DNA of 64,000 nucleotides from Verrucomicrobiota bacterium (GTDB taxonomy: Bacteria > Verrucomicrobiota > Verrucomicrobiia > Opitutales > Opitutaceae), in contig JAEZGX010000008.1 of assembly GCA_023416735.1 (NCBI GenBank), positions 1 to 64,000 of the forward strand. The letters run 5' to 3'. The notes beneath the pieces were generated by a model that worked only from the letters and a program-made list of their open reading frames with translations, was not told the origin of the DNA and did not search any database. Positions 1 through 8,484 of the stretch are shown in pieces. Numbering within the stretch: the first letter of the stretch is position 1; the number at the start of each line of letters is the position of its first letter. Made by a program: the position numbers and the translations under genes.

Positions 1-26
1 GTGGGGTTTTTATTCCGGGCGGCCGG

Positions 27-41
27 CCCCCCCCCCCCCCC
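27..41. repeat. Poly-C tract (C15)
   Basis: Fifteen consecutive C residues follow a GGCCGG sequence, 16 bases beyond the stop codon of the neighbouring minus-strand gene. Nothing else is recognisable in bases 1-57. Long G/C homopolymers are prone to slippage and to sequencing or assembly error, so the true length is uncertain. Confidence 0.8.
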
Positions 42-57
42 TACTCTACGAAATCCA

Positions 58-495
58 TCAATGCCGATGATGGTGCCGGTGATGATGGTGATGCCGGTGT
101 CCGTGCCTGTATCCACTATTCACTACAACCACCGGACGCGAGACCACCACCGGTCGCGGATACGCATCCACATACACGACGCGTCGCGGCGCCCGATTCA
201 CGACCACCACCGGCGCCGGATTTACCACGACCACCGGCGCCGGCGTCACATGACGATGTCCATACTCCACCCGTGTCGGACGATTGTTGTCGATCACCGC
301 CCCGACCACGGCACCTGCGGCCGCACCGACAATCGCACCTTCCGCCCAGCGGTCGCCATTATGCCCGCCGATCAACGCACCCGCCACCGCACCGACAATC
401 GTCGAATCGCGAACGACCGACGGACGATAATGCTGCGCCTGCACCGTGCTCACCGCTCCCACCGCCAGCACCAGGGAAACAAGTATGGTTTTCAT
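58..495 (-). CDS. Secreted glycine-zipper protein with His-rich tail
   Basis: A 145-residue protein of unknown role. The chosen ATG gives a typical Sec signal peptide (MKTILVSLVLAVGAVSTVQA). About residues 30-70 form a glycine-zipper hairpin (GAVAGALIGG and GAIVGAAAGAVVGAVI), as in Rick_17kDa/Gly-zipper envelope proteins. The remainder is rich in Val, Pro and Arg and ends in a tail of alternating His and Arg. The zipper suggests membrane insertion or oligomerisation, and the tail suggests metal binding; both are inferences. A longer reading frame extends upstream but would bury the signal peptide, so the internal start was chosen. It diverges from the GH78 gene. Confidence 0.8.
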   Translation of the reverse strand: MKTILVSLVLAVGAVSTVQAQHYRPSVVRDSTIVGAVAGALIGGHNGDRWAEGAIVGAAAGAVVGAVIDNNRPTRVEYGHRHVTPAPVVVVNPAPVVVVNRAPRRVVYVDAYPRPVVVSRPVVVVNSGYRHGHRHHHHHRHHHRH

Positions 496-666
496 GATCG
501 CGCCTTGTGACGCCGCCGGCTCACCGAGGTTTACACAAAAAATCTTCCAGCGCGTAAGTCCGTGGCTGCGAACGCCAGCAAACGGTTTTTGAGAACGGGT
601 TCCCTCGAACTTCAATCGCTCCCCAACTCCTGCCCCGCTCTCCTGCCTCCCGTCACCGCGAGCCGT

Positions 667-2418
667 ATGCCCCTCCATCGCCTGCTCATTGTGCCCCTCC
701 TGTTCGCTGCATCGTTCTTAGCCAGCGTCTTCGCCGCTCCACCTCCCGCGCTCGCAGACCGGGCCGAACGCTCCCCGCTTTCCGAATTCAACCTCCCGGT
801 CACTCGCATTGTCTGGCAATCCTCCACCGGCGTCACGCATGCCGACCGCCTCCTCGCCCGCGCGCCCGGCCAGCCCGATCTCAAAGAGCTCCAACCGCCC
901 ACCGTCCTCACCGCTCCATCGGCCGAATCTCCCGCGAGTATTCTCCTCGATTTCGGCACGGAACTTCACGGCTACGTCGAACTCTTCACGCCCCTCACCG
1001 ACTCCAAAACTCCTCCGCCCGTCCGCATTCGCTTCGGCGAATCCGCCTCCGAAGCCATGGCCGATCTCGGCGAGCGCCATGCCTCCAACGACCACGCGCT
1101 CCGCGATCTTCGCACCACACTTCCGTGGCTCGGCAAAACCCGGCTCGGTCCCACCGGTTTTCGTTTCGTCCGCATCGACGCGCTCGATCCCGCCCATCCC
1201 GTTTCGCTCACCGAGGTCCGCGCCGTTCTCGTCGTCCGTAACCTCGCTTATCTCGGATCCTTCCGCTCCAGCGACGACCGCCTCAATCGCATTTGGCAAA
1301 CCGGCGCCTACACCGTCCACCTCAACATGCAGGAATACCTCTGGGACGGCATCAAACGCGACCGTCTCGTCTGGGTCGGCGACATGCACCCCGAGACTTC
1401 CACCATCAACGCCGTCTTCGGTTTCAACGAGGTCGTCCCTCGCAGTCTCGATTTCATCCGCGATCGCACGCCGCAACACGAGTGGATGAACGGCATCAGC
1501 GCCTACTCGATGTGGTGGGTCCTCATCCACGAACAACACTGGCTCCACCACGGCGATCGCGCCTACCTCGCGCAACAACACCGTTATCTTCGCGCGCTCC
1601 TCGAGAAACTCGCCGCCGCCGTCTCCCCCGATGGACGCGAACAACTCGACGGCTGGCGTTTTCTCGACTGGCCCAACTCCGAAAACCGGCCCGCGCTTCA
1701 CGCCGGCCTTCAAGCGCTTCTCATTTCCACGCTCGACGCCGGCGCGCGTCTCTCCCTCGCCCTCGACGACGCCGCCACGGCTCACCTCTGCACCACCGCC
1801 GCCGACCGCGCCCGACCCATCGTTCCCGATCCCAACGGCTCCAAATCCGCCGCCGCCCTCCAAGTTCTCGCCGGCCAACGCGACGCCACGTCCGCCGCCC
1901 GCGAAATCCTCGCTCCCGGCGGGGCGCGTGACGTGTCACCATTTTACGGATACTACGTTCTCAACGCCCTCGCCCGCGCTCGCGAAACTGAAGTCGCGCT
2001 CACCCTCATTCGCGATCTCTGGGGCGGCATGCTCGATCGCGGCGCCACCACGTTCTTCGAACATTTCGATCTCGCGTGGCTCGATCACTCCGGCCGCATC
2101 GACGAACTTCCCGCGCCCGGACAAAAAGATCTCCACGGCGATTTCGGCGCCTATTCCTACCCGGGCTTTCGCCACAGCCTCTGCCACGGTTGGGCCAGCG
2201 GCCCCACTGCCTGGCTCAGCGAATTCGTGCTCGGCGTTCAACCTCTTGAGCCCGGCTGCAAACGCGTCCGCATCGCTCCTCAACTCGGCGACCTCGACTG
2301 GGTCGAAGGTTCCTATCCCACCCCTCACGGACTCATCCAACTCCGCCACGAACGCCGCCCCGACGGGAAAATTTCCACCGCCGTCGACGCCCCTCCCCAA
2401 ATCGAAATCGTCCGCTAA
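667..2418 (+). CDS. Alpha-L-rhamnosidase-like glycoside hydrolase (GH78)
   Basis: A 583-residue secreted enzyme predicted to release terminal L-rhamnose from plant or bacterial glycans. The ATG at 667 gives a signal peptide ending near FAAPP. A jelly-roll-like region (about residues 45-195) is followed by an alpha/alpha-barrel with the GH78 motif WDGIKRDRLVWVGDMHPE at about 226-243. Near residue 455 comes GGMLDRGATTFFEHFD, the motif carrying the second catalytic Glu. At 583 residues it is shorter than many GH78 enzymes and appears to lack extra N-terminal carbohydrate-binding domains. The fucose/rhamnose-type catabolic genes near 16 kb would suit its product, which is an inference. Confidence 0.85.
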   Translation: MPLHRLLIVPLLFAASFLASVFAAPPPALADRAERSPLSEFNLPVTRIVWQSSTGVTHADRLLARAPGQPDLKELQPPTVLTAPSAESPASILLDFGTELHGYVELFTPLTDSKTPPPVRIRFGESASEAMADLGERHASNDHALRDLRTTLPWLGKTRLGPTGFRFVRIDALDPAHPVSLTEVRAVLVVRNLAYLGSFRSSDDRLNRIWQTGAYTVHLNMQEYLWDGIKRDRLVWVGDMHPETSTINAVFGFNEVVPRSLDFIRDRTPQHEWMNGISAYSMWWVLIHEQHWLHHGDRAYLAQQHRYLRALLEKLAAAVSPDGREQLDGWRFLDWPNSENRPALHAGLQALLISTLDAGARLSLALDDAATAHLCTTAADRARPIVPDPNGSKSAAALQVLAGQRDATSAAREILAPGGARDVSPFYGYYVLNALARARETEVALTLIRDLWGGMLDRGATTFFEHFDLAWLDHSGRIDELPAPGQKDLHGDFGAYSYPGFRHSLCHGWASGPTAWLSEFVLGVQPLEPGCKRVRIAPQLGDLDWVEGSYPTPHGLIQLRHERRPDGKISTAVDAPPQIEIVR

Positions 2419-2447
2419 AAAAAGCAGGGCGGGTCTGAGACCCGCCC
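2416..2447 (-). terminator. Rho-independent terminator for the phosphatase gene
   Basis: A perfect 9-bp stem (GGGCGGGTC/GACCCGCCC, loop TGA) spans 2427-2447. Read on the minus strand it is followed by TGC and a run of T, 31 bases past the phosphatase stop codon. It overlaps the end of the convergent GH78 gene. The hairpin also belongs to the GGGCGRG palindrome family seen at 8.3 and 44.8 kb. Confidence 0.7.
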
Positions 2448-2477
2448 CACGAAAAGCCATTCCTCTCCTGCGTCCGC

Positions 2478-5255
2478 TTACCGGATCGTAAACGTCACGC
2501 TCGCACTCGTGCCCATCGATCCTTTTCCGCTTTCCAGCGAATAAGGCGTGCCGGTGAACGTATGCGTGCCATTCGGGATCGTCCCGGCGTAAGTATCGCC
2601 GACCGGGCCGCCGAAGAGTTCATACGGCGCCAAACTTTCCGTGCGATAATTCGAATTGTTATTCCAGCCGATGCGCACGCTGCCGACTTTCGCCGGACTC
2701 GTGTTCACGCGCACGCTCAACCGCGTCGTCGGCAACGCCGCCCGCGAAATCACCGCGCCATTCGCGATGTTCTCATAGCCCGCGATCGGCTTGTCGGTAT
2801 CCGCGTTCATCAACGTGAAGCTCACCACCGCATCGCCTTCCTCTTTCGGATCGGGCTTCGGCGCAGGCGCTGGCGCGTCCGTGATCGTGAAGGTCACACT
2901 CTTGCTCGCGCCCGCCGTTCCTTTTCCGCTTCCCAGCGAATAAGGCGTGCCGGTGAAGGTGTGCGTGCCATTTGGGATGGTGCCGGCGTAAGTATCACCG
3001 ACCGGACCTCCGAAGAGCTCATACGGCGCGAGTGTCTCGACGCGATAGCTCGCGTTCGCATTCCAACCAATCTTCACGCTGCCGACTTTCCCCGGATTCG
3101 TGTTTACGCGCACGCTCAACCGCGTCGTGGGCAACGCCGCCCGCGAAATCACCGCGCCATTCGCGATGTTCTCGTAACCCGCGATCGGCTTGTCGGTATC
3201 CGCGTTCATCAGCGTGAAGCTCACCACCGCGTCGCCTTCCGGCGCCGGCTCCGGTTCCGGTTTCGGCGCTTGGTCCGCAATCGTGAACGTCAACGTCTTG
3301 CTCTCGCCCGCCGTGCCTTTCCCGCTCGCCTGCGTGTAAGGCGTGCCGGTGATCGTGTGTTTTCCATTCGCGATCGTGCCGTCGTGGTAATCTTCGCCGG
3401 GTCCGCCGAAGAGCGCATACGGCGCCTCCGTTTCCGTGCGATAATTGCTCTTGCCCGCAAAACCGATCCGCACGCTTCCCACCACAGCAGGATTCGTGTT
3501 CACCCGAATGCTGATTCCGCCCTTGGGCAGCGCCGCCCGCGGGATCACCGCTCCTTCCGCAATCGTCTCGTAGCCGGGCACCGGCTTGTTGGTCTTCGAA
3601 TCGATCAGCGTGAAACTCGTCACCGACTGCTTCGCCACCTGCGCCGCGCTCACATTCACCAGCACCGAAGCCGAGGTCGTCTTCGCACCGGCATTATCGG
3701 TCGCGCGCGCGGTGATCGTCTGCGCGCCCACCGGCACGTTGTTCCACACAAAGCTATACGGGCTCTTCGTCGCGCTCCCCAGCACGGCGCCGCCGCCCAG
3801 GAATTCCACCTTCTGCACGCTGCCATCCGAGTCCGAGGCCGTCGCTTGGATCGTCAACGAGGCCGGAGCCGTCAGTGACGTGTTTCCGGTCGGCGAAGTG
3901 ATCTTCACCGTCGGCGCTTTGTTCGCCGGCTTTTCCGGCTCAGGCGCCGGTTGCGGATCCGGCTTCGCCACCCCGCCATTCACCTTCTTGATCGTGAAGG
4001 TGTCACGTTTCGCCCCGCTCTTGTCGAGGTAGGTCACGTCCAACTGCCCACCGTTGAAATCCATCACCAGCGAACCCATCACCGCCATCGAGGTGTGCAT
4101 CGCGGGATGGTTCGTCGCATTGCCACCTACTTTGCCCGACGCGCCCGCCACGACATACACCGTGCCGGAAAACGCCTTGTCGCTCATGTCCTTCAAATAC
4201 GCGCCGTCGCCGCCGATCCGGCCGTTCCCTTTCTGCACGATCATCGTGTTCTTATCGAAGGTGTCGGACTTTCCGTAGTGCCCGTTGATGAAGTGCGAAC
4301 GCTGATACACGTGCGCATGCCCGCTGATCACGAGATCCACGCCATTCGCCTCGAGGATCGGGTTCATGTTTTCCCGCACCTGGCGCATGTTGATCACCTT
4401 GTCCGAGTGCTCGGTTCCGCGTGTGTAGGGCGGATAATGCACGATCGCCACGGTCCAGTCCTTCTTGTTCGCCGCGAGATCCTTCTTCAACCACTCGATC
4501 TGCGGCGAGCCGACCGATCGATCGGATTGAAACACTTCGAGAATGACGAAGTGAATGTTGCCGTAGTCGAAAGAGTAATACGACTCCGTCCCCGAAGCCA
4601 CGCCGCCCGCCTCGCCTTTCGTCGGATACGTGTGCTGCACGAAATACGGCCCTTTCTGCGTCGCCGCATTCGAGGCCCCGCCTTCGTGATTTCCAAATGC
4701 CGTCCACAACACCGACTTCTTCAACATGTCCGGATAAATCGCGAAGAGCTTCGCCGTGAACTCGAAGTCATTGCCGTTGTTCATGGCGTTGTCGCCGTTC
4801 ATCAACCAGAGGTCCGTGTGACGGCTCCCCGTAAATTTATAGTAAGCATCGCGCACCTGCTTCTGCTCCGGCTTTCCGGTGCCCGGATCGCCGAGCAGCC
4901 ACACTCGCGTCGGCTTCGCACCCGTCGGCGCCGTGATGAAGAAACAATCTTCGCCGCTCTCCAGCGTCTCATCCGCATCGCCCACCGAGTAATAATACTT
5001 CGTGTTCGGTTGTAGCCCGCTCAGTCGAACTTCGTGTTCGTTCGTTTTCGTCAGGCTCTCAATCTTTTGCGAGAGATTCCCCACGGATGTCCCATAGCGG
5101 ACCACGCTTTCCGTATTCCCTTCCGTCCGCCACCGCACAGTGACCGACGTCGTGCTACCGTTCTGGAGGTAAGGCCCACGCTTCAGCGTGGCCCCATTCA
5201 AAAGGCTCAACGGCATCAACGTCAGCCCGAGTATTACGAGGATTCTCTTATACAT
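2478..5255 (-). CDS. Secreted purple-acid-phosphatase-like metallophosphoesterase with Ig-like domain and three C-terminal repeats
   Basis: A 925-residue exported protein. Residues 1-21 are a signal peptide. Residues 23-110 are a fibronectin-III-like purple acid phosphatase N domain (LKRGPYLQ, RWRT, YYSVGD). Residues 115-425 are a calcineurin-like phosphoesterase with metal ligands visible in GDPGTG (D123), NGDN (D155), FGNHE (N189, H190), VHYPP (H273) and GHAHVYQR (H313, H315). A Pro-rich linker leads to a bacterial Ig-like domain (about 448-536). Three repeats of about 115 residues follow (545-660, 677-792, 810-925), each containing VGSVRIGW, APYELFGGP and GTHTFTGTPY-like motifs. The last two repeats are almost identical, which suggests recent duplication. 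The substrate is unknown. The ATG at 5255 was chosen for the signal peptide. Confidence 0.88.
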   Translation of the reverse strand: MYKRILVILGLTLMPLSLLNGATLKRGPYLQNGSTTSVTVRWRTEGNTESVVRYGTSVGNLSQKIESLTKTNEHEVRLSGLQPNTKYYYSVGDADETLESGEDCFFITAPTGAKPTRVWLLGDPGTGKPEQKQVRDAYYKFTGSRHTDLWLMNGDNAMNNGNDFEFTAKLFAIYPDMLKKSVLWTAFGNHEGGASNAATQKGPYFVQHTYPTKGEAGGVASGTESYYSFDYGNIHFVILEVFQSDRSVGSPQIEWLKKDLAANKKDWTVAIVHYPPYTRGTEHSDKVINMRQVRENMNPILEANGVDLVISGHAHVYQRSHFINGHYGKSDTFDKNTMIVQKGNGRIGGDGAYLKDMSDKAFSGTVYVVAGASGKVGGNATNHPAMHTSMAVMGSLVMDFNGGQLDVTYLDKSGAKRDTFTIKKVNGGVAKPDPQPAPEPEKPANKAPTVKITSPTGNTSLTAPASLTIQATASDSDGSVQKVEFLGGGAVLGSATKSPYSFVWNNVPVGAQTITARATDNAGAKTTSASVLVNVSAAQVAKQSVTSFTLIDSKTNKPVPGYETIAEGAVIPRAALPKGGISIRVNTNPAVVGSVRIGFAGKSNYRTETEAPYALFGGPGEDYHDGTIANGKHTITGTPYTQASGKGTAGESKTLTFTIADQAPKPEPEPAPEGDAVVSFTLMNADTDKPIAGYENIANGAVISRAALPTTRLSVRVNTNPGKVGSVKIGWNANASYRVETLAPYELFGGPVGDTYAGTIPNGTHTFTGTPYSLGSGKGTAGASKSVTFTITDAPAPAPKPDPKEEGDAVVSFTLMNADTDKPIAGYENIANGAVISRAALPTTRLSVRVNTSPAKVGSVRIGWNNNSNYRTESLAPYELFGGPVGDTYAGTIPNGTHTFTGTPYSLESGKGSMGTSASVTFTIR

Positions 5256-5386
5256 TTCGACGGGTGTGGCCCTGATATCGGCGCGATGTTCCCGGAAACA
5301 ATGTTTAGAAAGTGCGAAACAGATCTCCAAAACTCGCCCTCGCTCCGCCGCATCTGTTCACGACGCTGTTCGCCTCTGCCTCACTT

Positions 5387-6898
5387 ATGAAAGCCTCGTT
5401 CACGCGCCTCGTTGCCCTGCTGTCATTTGCGTTCGGCTGCCACTCTCTGAGCGCTGCCAACGCCGAACCCGTCACACCCGACGCGCTCCCGGAAACCCGC
5501 GCGCTGCTCCAGTTGCTCTACGATCTTTCCGGCAAACACATGCTCACCGGCCAGCACAACTACCCCAACATCAAGGACCGCAACACACGCTTCGCCGCCG
5601 AGTTCACCGGCAAACACCCCGCCGTCTTCTCCATCGACATGGGCCACGCCGTAGCCGGCAACACCGACTCCTACCTCGCCCGCCCCGACATCGTGCAGGA
5701 GGCCATTCGGCAACATCGCATGGGAGCTCTCGTCACCATCTGCTGGCACGCCGTCCCTCCCACCGCCGACGAGCCGATCACTTTCTCCCGTCAACCCAAC
5801 AGCGATCCCGCGCGCCTCACCAGCGTCCAAGGCAAACTCCTCGATGAACAATTTCGCGACGTGCTCACGCCCGGCACGGCGCTTCACACCAAGTGGACCC
5901 AACAGGTCGACGCCATCGCCGTCTTCCTCAAACAACTCGAAGAAGCCCGCGTCCCCATTCTGTGGCGTCCTTACCACGAGATGAACGGCGACTGGTTCTG
6001 GTGGGGCGGCCGCACCGGCGAGTATTCCACGAAGCGCCTCTGGCAGCAGATCTTCGATCGCTACGTTCACCACCACAAACTCAAGAACCTCGTCTGGGTC
6101 TGGAACGTCGACCGCCCTTCCCGTCCCGGCATGGAACACGAAAGCTATTTCCCCGGCCTCGATTACCTCGATGTGGTCAGCTTCGACGTTTACGGCAACG
6201 ACTTCGCCCAGTCCTACTACGACGGTCTCGTCAAACTCGCCGCCGGGAAACCGCTCGCCCTCGCCGAAGCCGGCAATCCCCCTTCGCTCGAAATCCTCGA
6301 TCGCCAACCGCTCTGGACGTTCTACGTCGTCTGGGCCGGCATGACGCGCAACACCACGCGCTCCGATTACGAGCGCCTCTTCAACGACCCACGCGTCCTC
6401 AACCTCGACGATCCCGCCTACGCGACCGCGCTCTCCACCTACCGCCAATCGATCAATCTCCCGCCGATCGCCTTCACCCCACCGCCGCGCAGTTTCACCG
6501 GCCTCTGGATCATCGACGGCAATCGCACCCACATCGGACGCGCCGGCCTCACCTCGCTTCCCGCCTACCTCGATATCAATCACCGCGGTTCCGAACTAAA
6601 AATTCGCAGCACCCAAATCCGCGAATGGGGCGACAACCACCACACCGAAGAAACCCTCACTCTCGACGGCGCCGAAACAAAATCCAACCACCGCACCGCC
6701 CGCGCCCGCCTCGACGAATCGACTAACGAAATCCTCATCGATTCCACCATCACCTTGTCCTGGGCCCCTGATAATCCCATCACCTCCCGGGAAACGTGGA
6801 AGCTCTCCGACGACGGCCGCGATCTCATCATCACCCGCCGCTCCACCTCACGCCAAGGCGACCAAGTCTCCACCACCGTTTACACCAAAGCACCTTAA
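5387..6898 (+). CDS. GH26 family mannanase-like glycoside hydrolase
   Basis: A 503-residue secreted enzyme with signal peptide MKASFTRLVALLSFAFGCHS and onward. The GH26 (alpha/beta)8 barrel covers about residues 30-360. It shows the substrate-binding HMLTGQHNY, the acid/base motif RPYHEMNGDWFWWG (E198) and the nucleophile strand ALAEAGN (E294). Family members mostly hydrolyse beta-1,4-mannan. Residues 365-503 form an additional domain I do not recognise, starting RSFTGLWIIDGN and rich in beta-type sequence. The gene diverges from the phosphatase gene; their starts are 131 bp apart. A strong terminator follows. Several Met codons lie upstream in frame, and the one giving the signal peptide was chosen. 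Confidence 0.87.
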   Translation: MKASFTRLVALLSFAFGCHSLSAANAEPVTPDALPETRALLQLLYDLSGKHMLTGQHNYPNIKDRNTRFAAEFTGKHPAVFSIDMGHAVAGNTDSYLARPDIVQEAIRQHRMGALVTICWHAVPPTADEPITFSRQPNSDPARLTSVQGKLLDEQFRDVLTPGTALHTKWTQQVDAIAVFLKQLEEARVPILWRPYHEMNGDWFWWGGRTGEYSTKRLWQQIFDRYVHHHKLKNLVWVWNVDRPSRPGMEHESYFPGLDYLDVVSFDVYGNDFAQSYYDGLVKLAAGKPLALAEAGNPPSLEILDRQPLWTFYVVWAGMTRNTTRSDYERLFNDPRVLNLDDPAYATALSTYRQSINLPPIAFTPPPRSFTGLWIIDGNRTHIGRAGLTSLPAYLDINHRGSELKIRSTQIREWGDNHHTEETLTLDGAETKSNHRTARARLDESTNEILIDSTITLSWAPDNPITSRETWKLSDDGRDLIITRRSTSRQGDQVSTTVYTKAP

Positions 6899-6919
6899 TC
6901 CAGCGCCTCACCACCTCGC

Positions 6920-6948
6920 AGCGCGCTCAATCCGAGCGCGCTTTTTTT
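6920..6948 (+). terminator. Rho-independent terminator after the GH26 gene
   Basis: Two copies of the self-complementary octamer AGCGCGCT (6920-6927 and 6935-6942) enclose a 7-base loop and are followed by seven T (6942-6948). It lies 21 bases past the GH26 stop codon. Confidence 0.9.
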
Positions 6949-6992
6949 GTCGCTCATCACAACCTCAACATTCACTCCGGATTCCTCCCCCA

Positions 6993-7025
6993 AAACTCAA
7001 AACTCGAAACCCGGAACTCAAAACC
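6993..7025 (+). repeat. Heptanucleotide dispersed repeat (AAACTCR type)
   Basis: Consecutive 7-base units AAACTCA, AAACTCG, AAACCCG and GAACTCA, then a partial unit, run directly into the ATG of the dienelactone hydrolase gene at 7026. They occupy the position where a Shine-Dalgarno sequence would be, and none is visible. Similar 7-nt-phased arrays occur at 16717, 39113 and 49985. Confidence 0.75.
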
Positions 7026-7922
7026 ATGAGCACCCCCGCCCGCCCCGCCGCCAATCAGTTCCCCCAAGAGCTCCTCGACCTCTACGACTACTACGTCCAC
7101 GGCCAGCTCGATCGCCGCGCCTTCCTCCAACGCGCCGCTAAATTCGCCGTCGGCGGTCTCACCGCCGTCGCCTTGCTTGAAATGCTCAGTCCCAAATACG
7201 CGCTCGCCGCTCAGGTCCCAACCGACGACGCCCGCGTCACCACTGAGTATCTAAAATATCCTTCGCCCGACGGCTCCGGCGAAATGCGCGGTCTCTTCGC
7301 CAGGCCCGTCAACGCCACCGGCAAACTTCCGGGCATCGTCGTCATCCACGAAAACCGCGGCCTCAATCCCTACATCGAAGACGTCGTCCGCCGCGCCGCC
7401 GTCGCCGGTTTTGTCGCTTTCGGTCCCGACGCTTTGTATCCAGTCGGCGGTTACCCGGGCAACGACGACGAGGGCCGTGCGATGCAGGCCAAGCTCGACC
7501 GCACCAAGATCGTCGAAGACTTCGTCGCCGCCGTCCGCTTTCTTCACGCTCATCCCGACTGCAACGGCTCCCTCGGCGTTGTCGGTTTCTGCTTTGGCGG
7601 CTGGATGTCGAACATGCTCGCCTCCCGCCTGCCCGATCTCGTCAAAGCCGCCGTTCCCTACTACGGTGGACAGGTCTCCGCCGACGAAGCCGCGAACATC
7701 GCCGGCAAGCTCCTCCTCCACTACGCCGAACTCGACACCCGCGTGAACCAGGGCTGGCCCGATTACGAAAAAGCGCTCCAACAACACGGCATCGATTACA
7801 CGATGCACATGTATCCAGGAGTTAATCACGGCTTCCACAACGACACCACGCCGCGCTACGACGAGCAAGCCGCCGAACTTTCCTGGCAGCGCACCATCGC
7901 CTTCTTCCGCGAACATCTCTGA
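7026..7922 (+). CDS. Dienelactone hydrolase family protein, exported (YghX-like)
   Basis: A 298-residue alpha/beta hydrolase. The N-terminus has DRRAFLQRAAKFAVGGLTAVALLE at about residues 29-52, a twin-arginine-type or membrane-anchor signal. The mature part begins near residue 62. The dienelactone hydrolase triad is visible: C189 in GFCFGGW, D237 in AELDTR and H268 in VNHGFH. Members cleave lactones or esters, and the natural substrate here cannot be told. The length matches YghX-type proteins. A heptanucleotide repeat lies immediately before the start codon, with no ribosome-binding site visible. Confidence 0.88.
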   Translation: MSTPARPAANQFPQELLDLYDYYVHGQLDRRAFLQRAAKFAVGGLTAVALLEMLSPKYALAAQVPTDDARVTTEYLKYPSPDGSGEMRGLFARPVNATGKLPGIVVIHENRGLNPYIEDVVRRAAVAGFVAFGPDALYPVGGYPGNDDEGRAMQAKLDRTKIVEDFVAAVRFLHAHPDCNGSLGVVGFCFGGWMSNMLASRLPDLVKAAVPYYGGQVSADEAANIAGKLLLHYAELDTRVNQGWPDYEKALQQHGIDYTMHMYPGVNHGFHNDTTPRYDEQAAELSWQRTIAFFREHL

Positions 7923-8031
7923 TCGCGCATGGCTGCGCGCTGCGCACAGCCCGCACAGCGGAACAACTTTCGTTCCCGCCGCACTCTAACTTCGTCCAGC
8001 GGAACGCCACCCCAAAGGAGGAGGACGAAAC

Positions 8032-8289
8032 ATGGCCAAGAAAGCATCCGCAAAAGCGAAGACCGCGAACCGCGGTCGCGCGAGCGGCGCAACCCGCCGC
8101 AACAAGACCAAACCTGCACGCGCTTCGACCAACTCCCGCAAGCGCAGCGCCGCCGCCGATCGCCGAAAATCCGCCGCGCGTTCCCGCTCGCCCGAAAAAG
8201 CGAAGGCCCCGAAAAATCGCCCCGCCGCCAAACGCGCCAAGCCCGCCAGCAAGCGCGCCCGCGCTACCAAATCCAAGAAGACCCGCTAG
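8032..8289 (+). CDS. Small Lys/Arg/Ala-rich basic protein (histone H1-like)
   Basis: An 85-residue, extremely basic, low-complexity protein made almost entirely of Lys, Arg, Ala, Ser, Pro and Thr, resembling the C-terminal tail of histone H1 and bacterial H1-like proteins. The strong Shine-Dalgarno AAAGGAGGAGG at 8014-8024 is the best in the window and supports a translated, probably abundant product. DNA or RNA binding is inferred from composition alone. No folded domain is apparent. A GGGCGAGG hairpin follows the stop codon. Confidence 0.75.
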   Translation: MAKKASAKAKTANRGRASGATRRNKTKPARASTNSRKRSAAADRRKSAARSRSPEKAKAPKNRPAAKRAKPASKRARATKSKKTR

Positions 8290-8302
8290 AGATCTAGCCA
8301 GG

Positions 8303-8325
8303 TAGGGCGAGGCATCCTCGCCCAC
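8303..8325 (+). repeat. GGGCGAGG palindromic extragenic element
   Basis: Perfect inverted repeat GGGCGAGG (8305-8312) and CCTCGCCC (8316-8323) with loop CAT, framed by GTA on the left. It starts 14 bases after the stop codon of the basic-protein gene and lacks a T-tract. Related hairpins lie at 2427-2447 and, degenerate, at 44753. From here to 8484 no gene is evident. Confidence 0.6.
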
Positions 8326-8484
8326 TCGAACAGCGGTTCATCCAGCAACCGCTCCGCATCTGTTTCGCGTCGCCTTCGCCGCCCGCCGTCGAAGGCGCAC
8401 CCCGTTCGTGCCCGATGTCGACATCGGGCGAGGAAGGTGGCGACGCGGCGGAGCCCAACGCCCCGCCGGAGTTCGCTCGTCTGG

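Noticed and set aside
718..1878. Long antisense frame opposite the GH78 gene (386 residues)
   Set aside because: It is Gly/Glu/Val-rich shadow sequence produced by high GC in the third codon position of the real gene; no motif.
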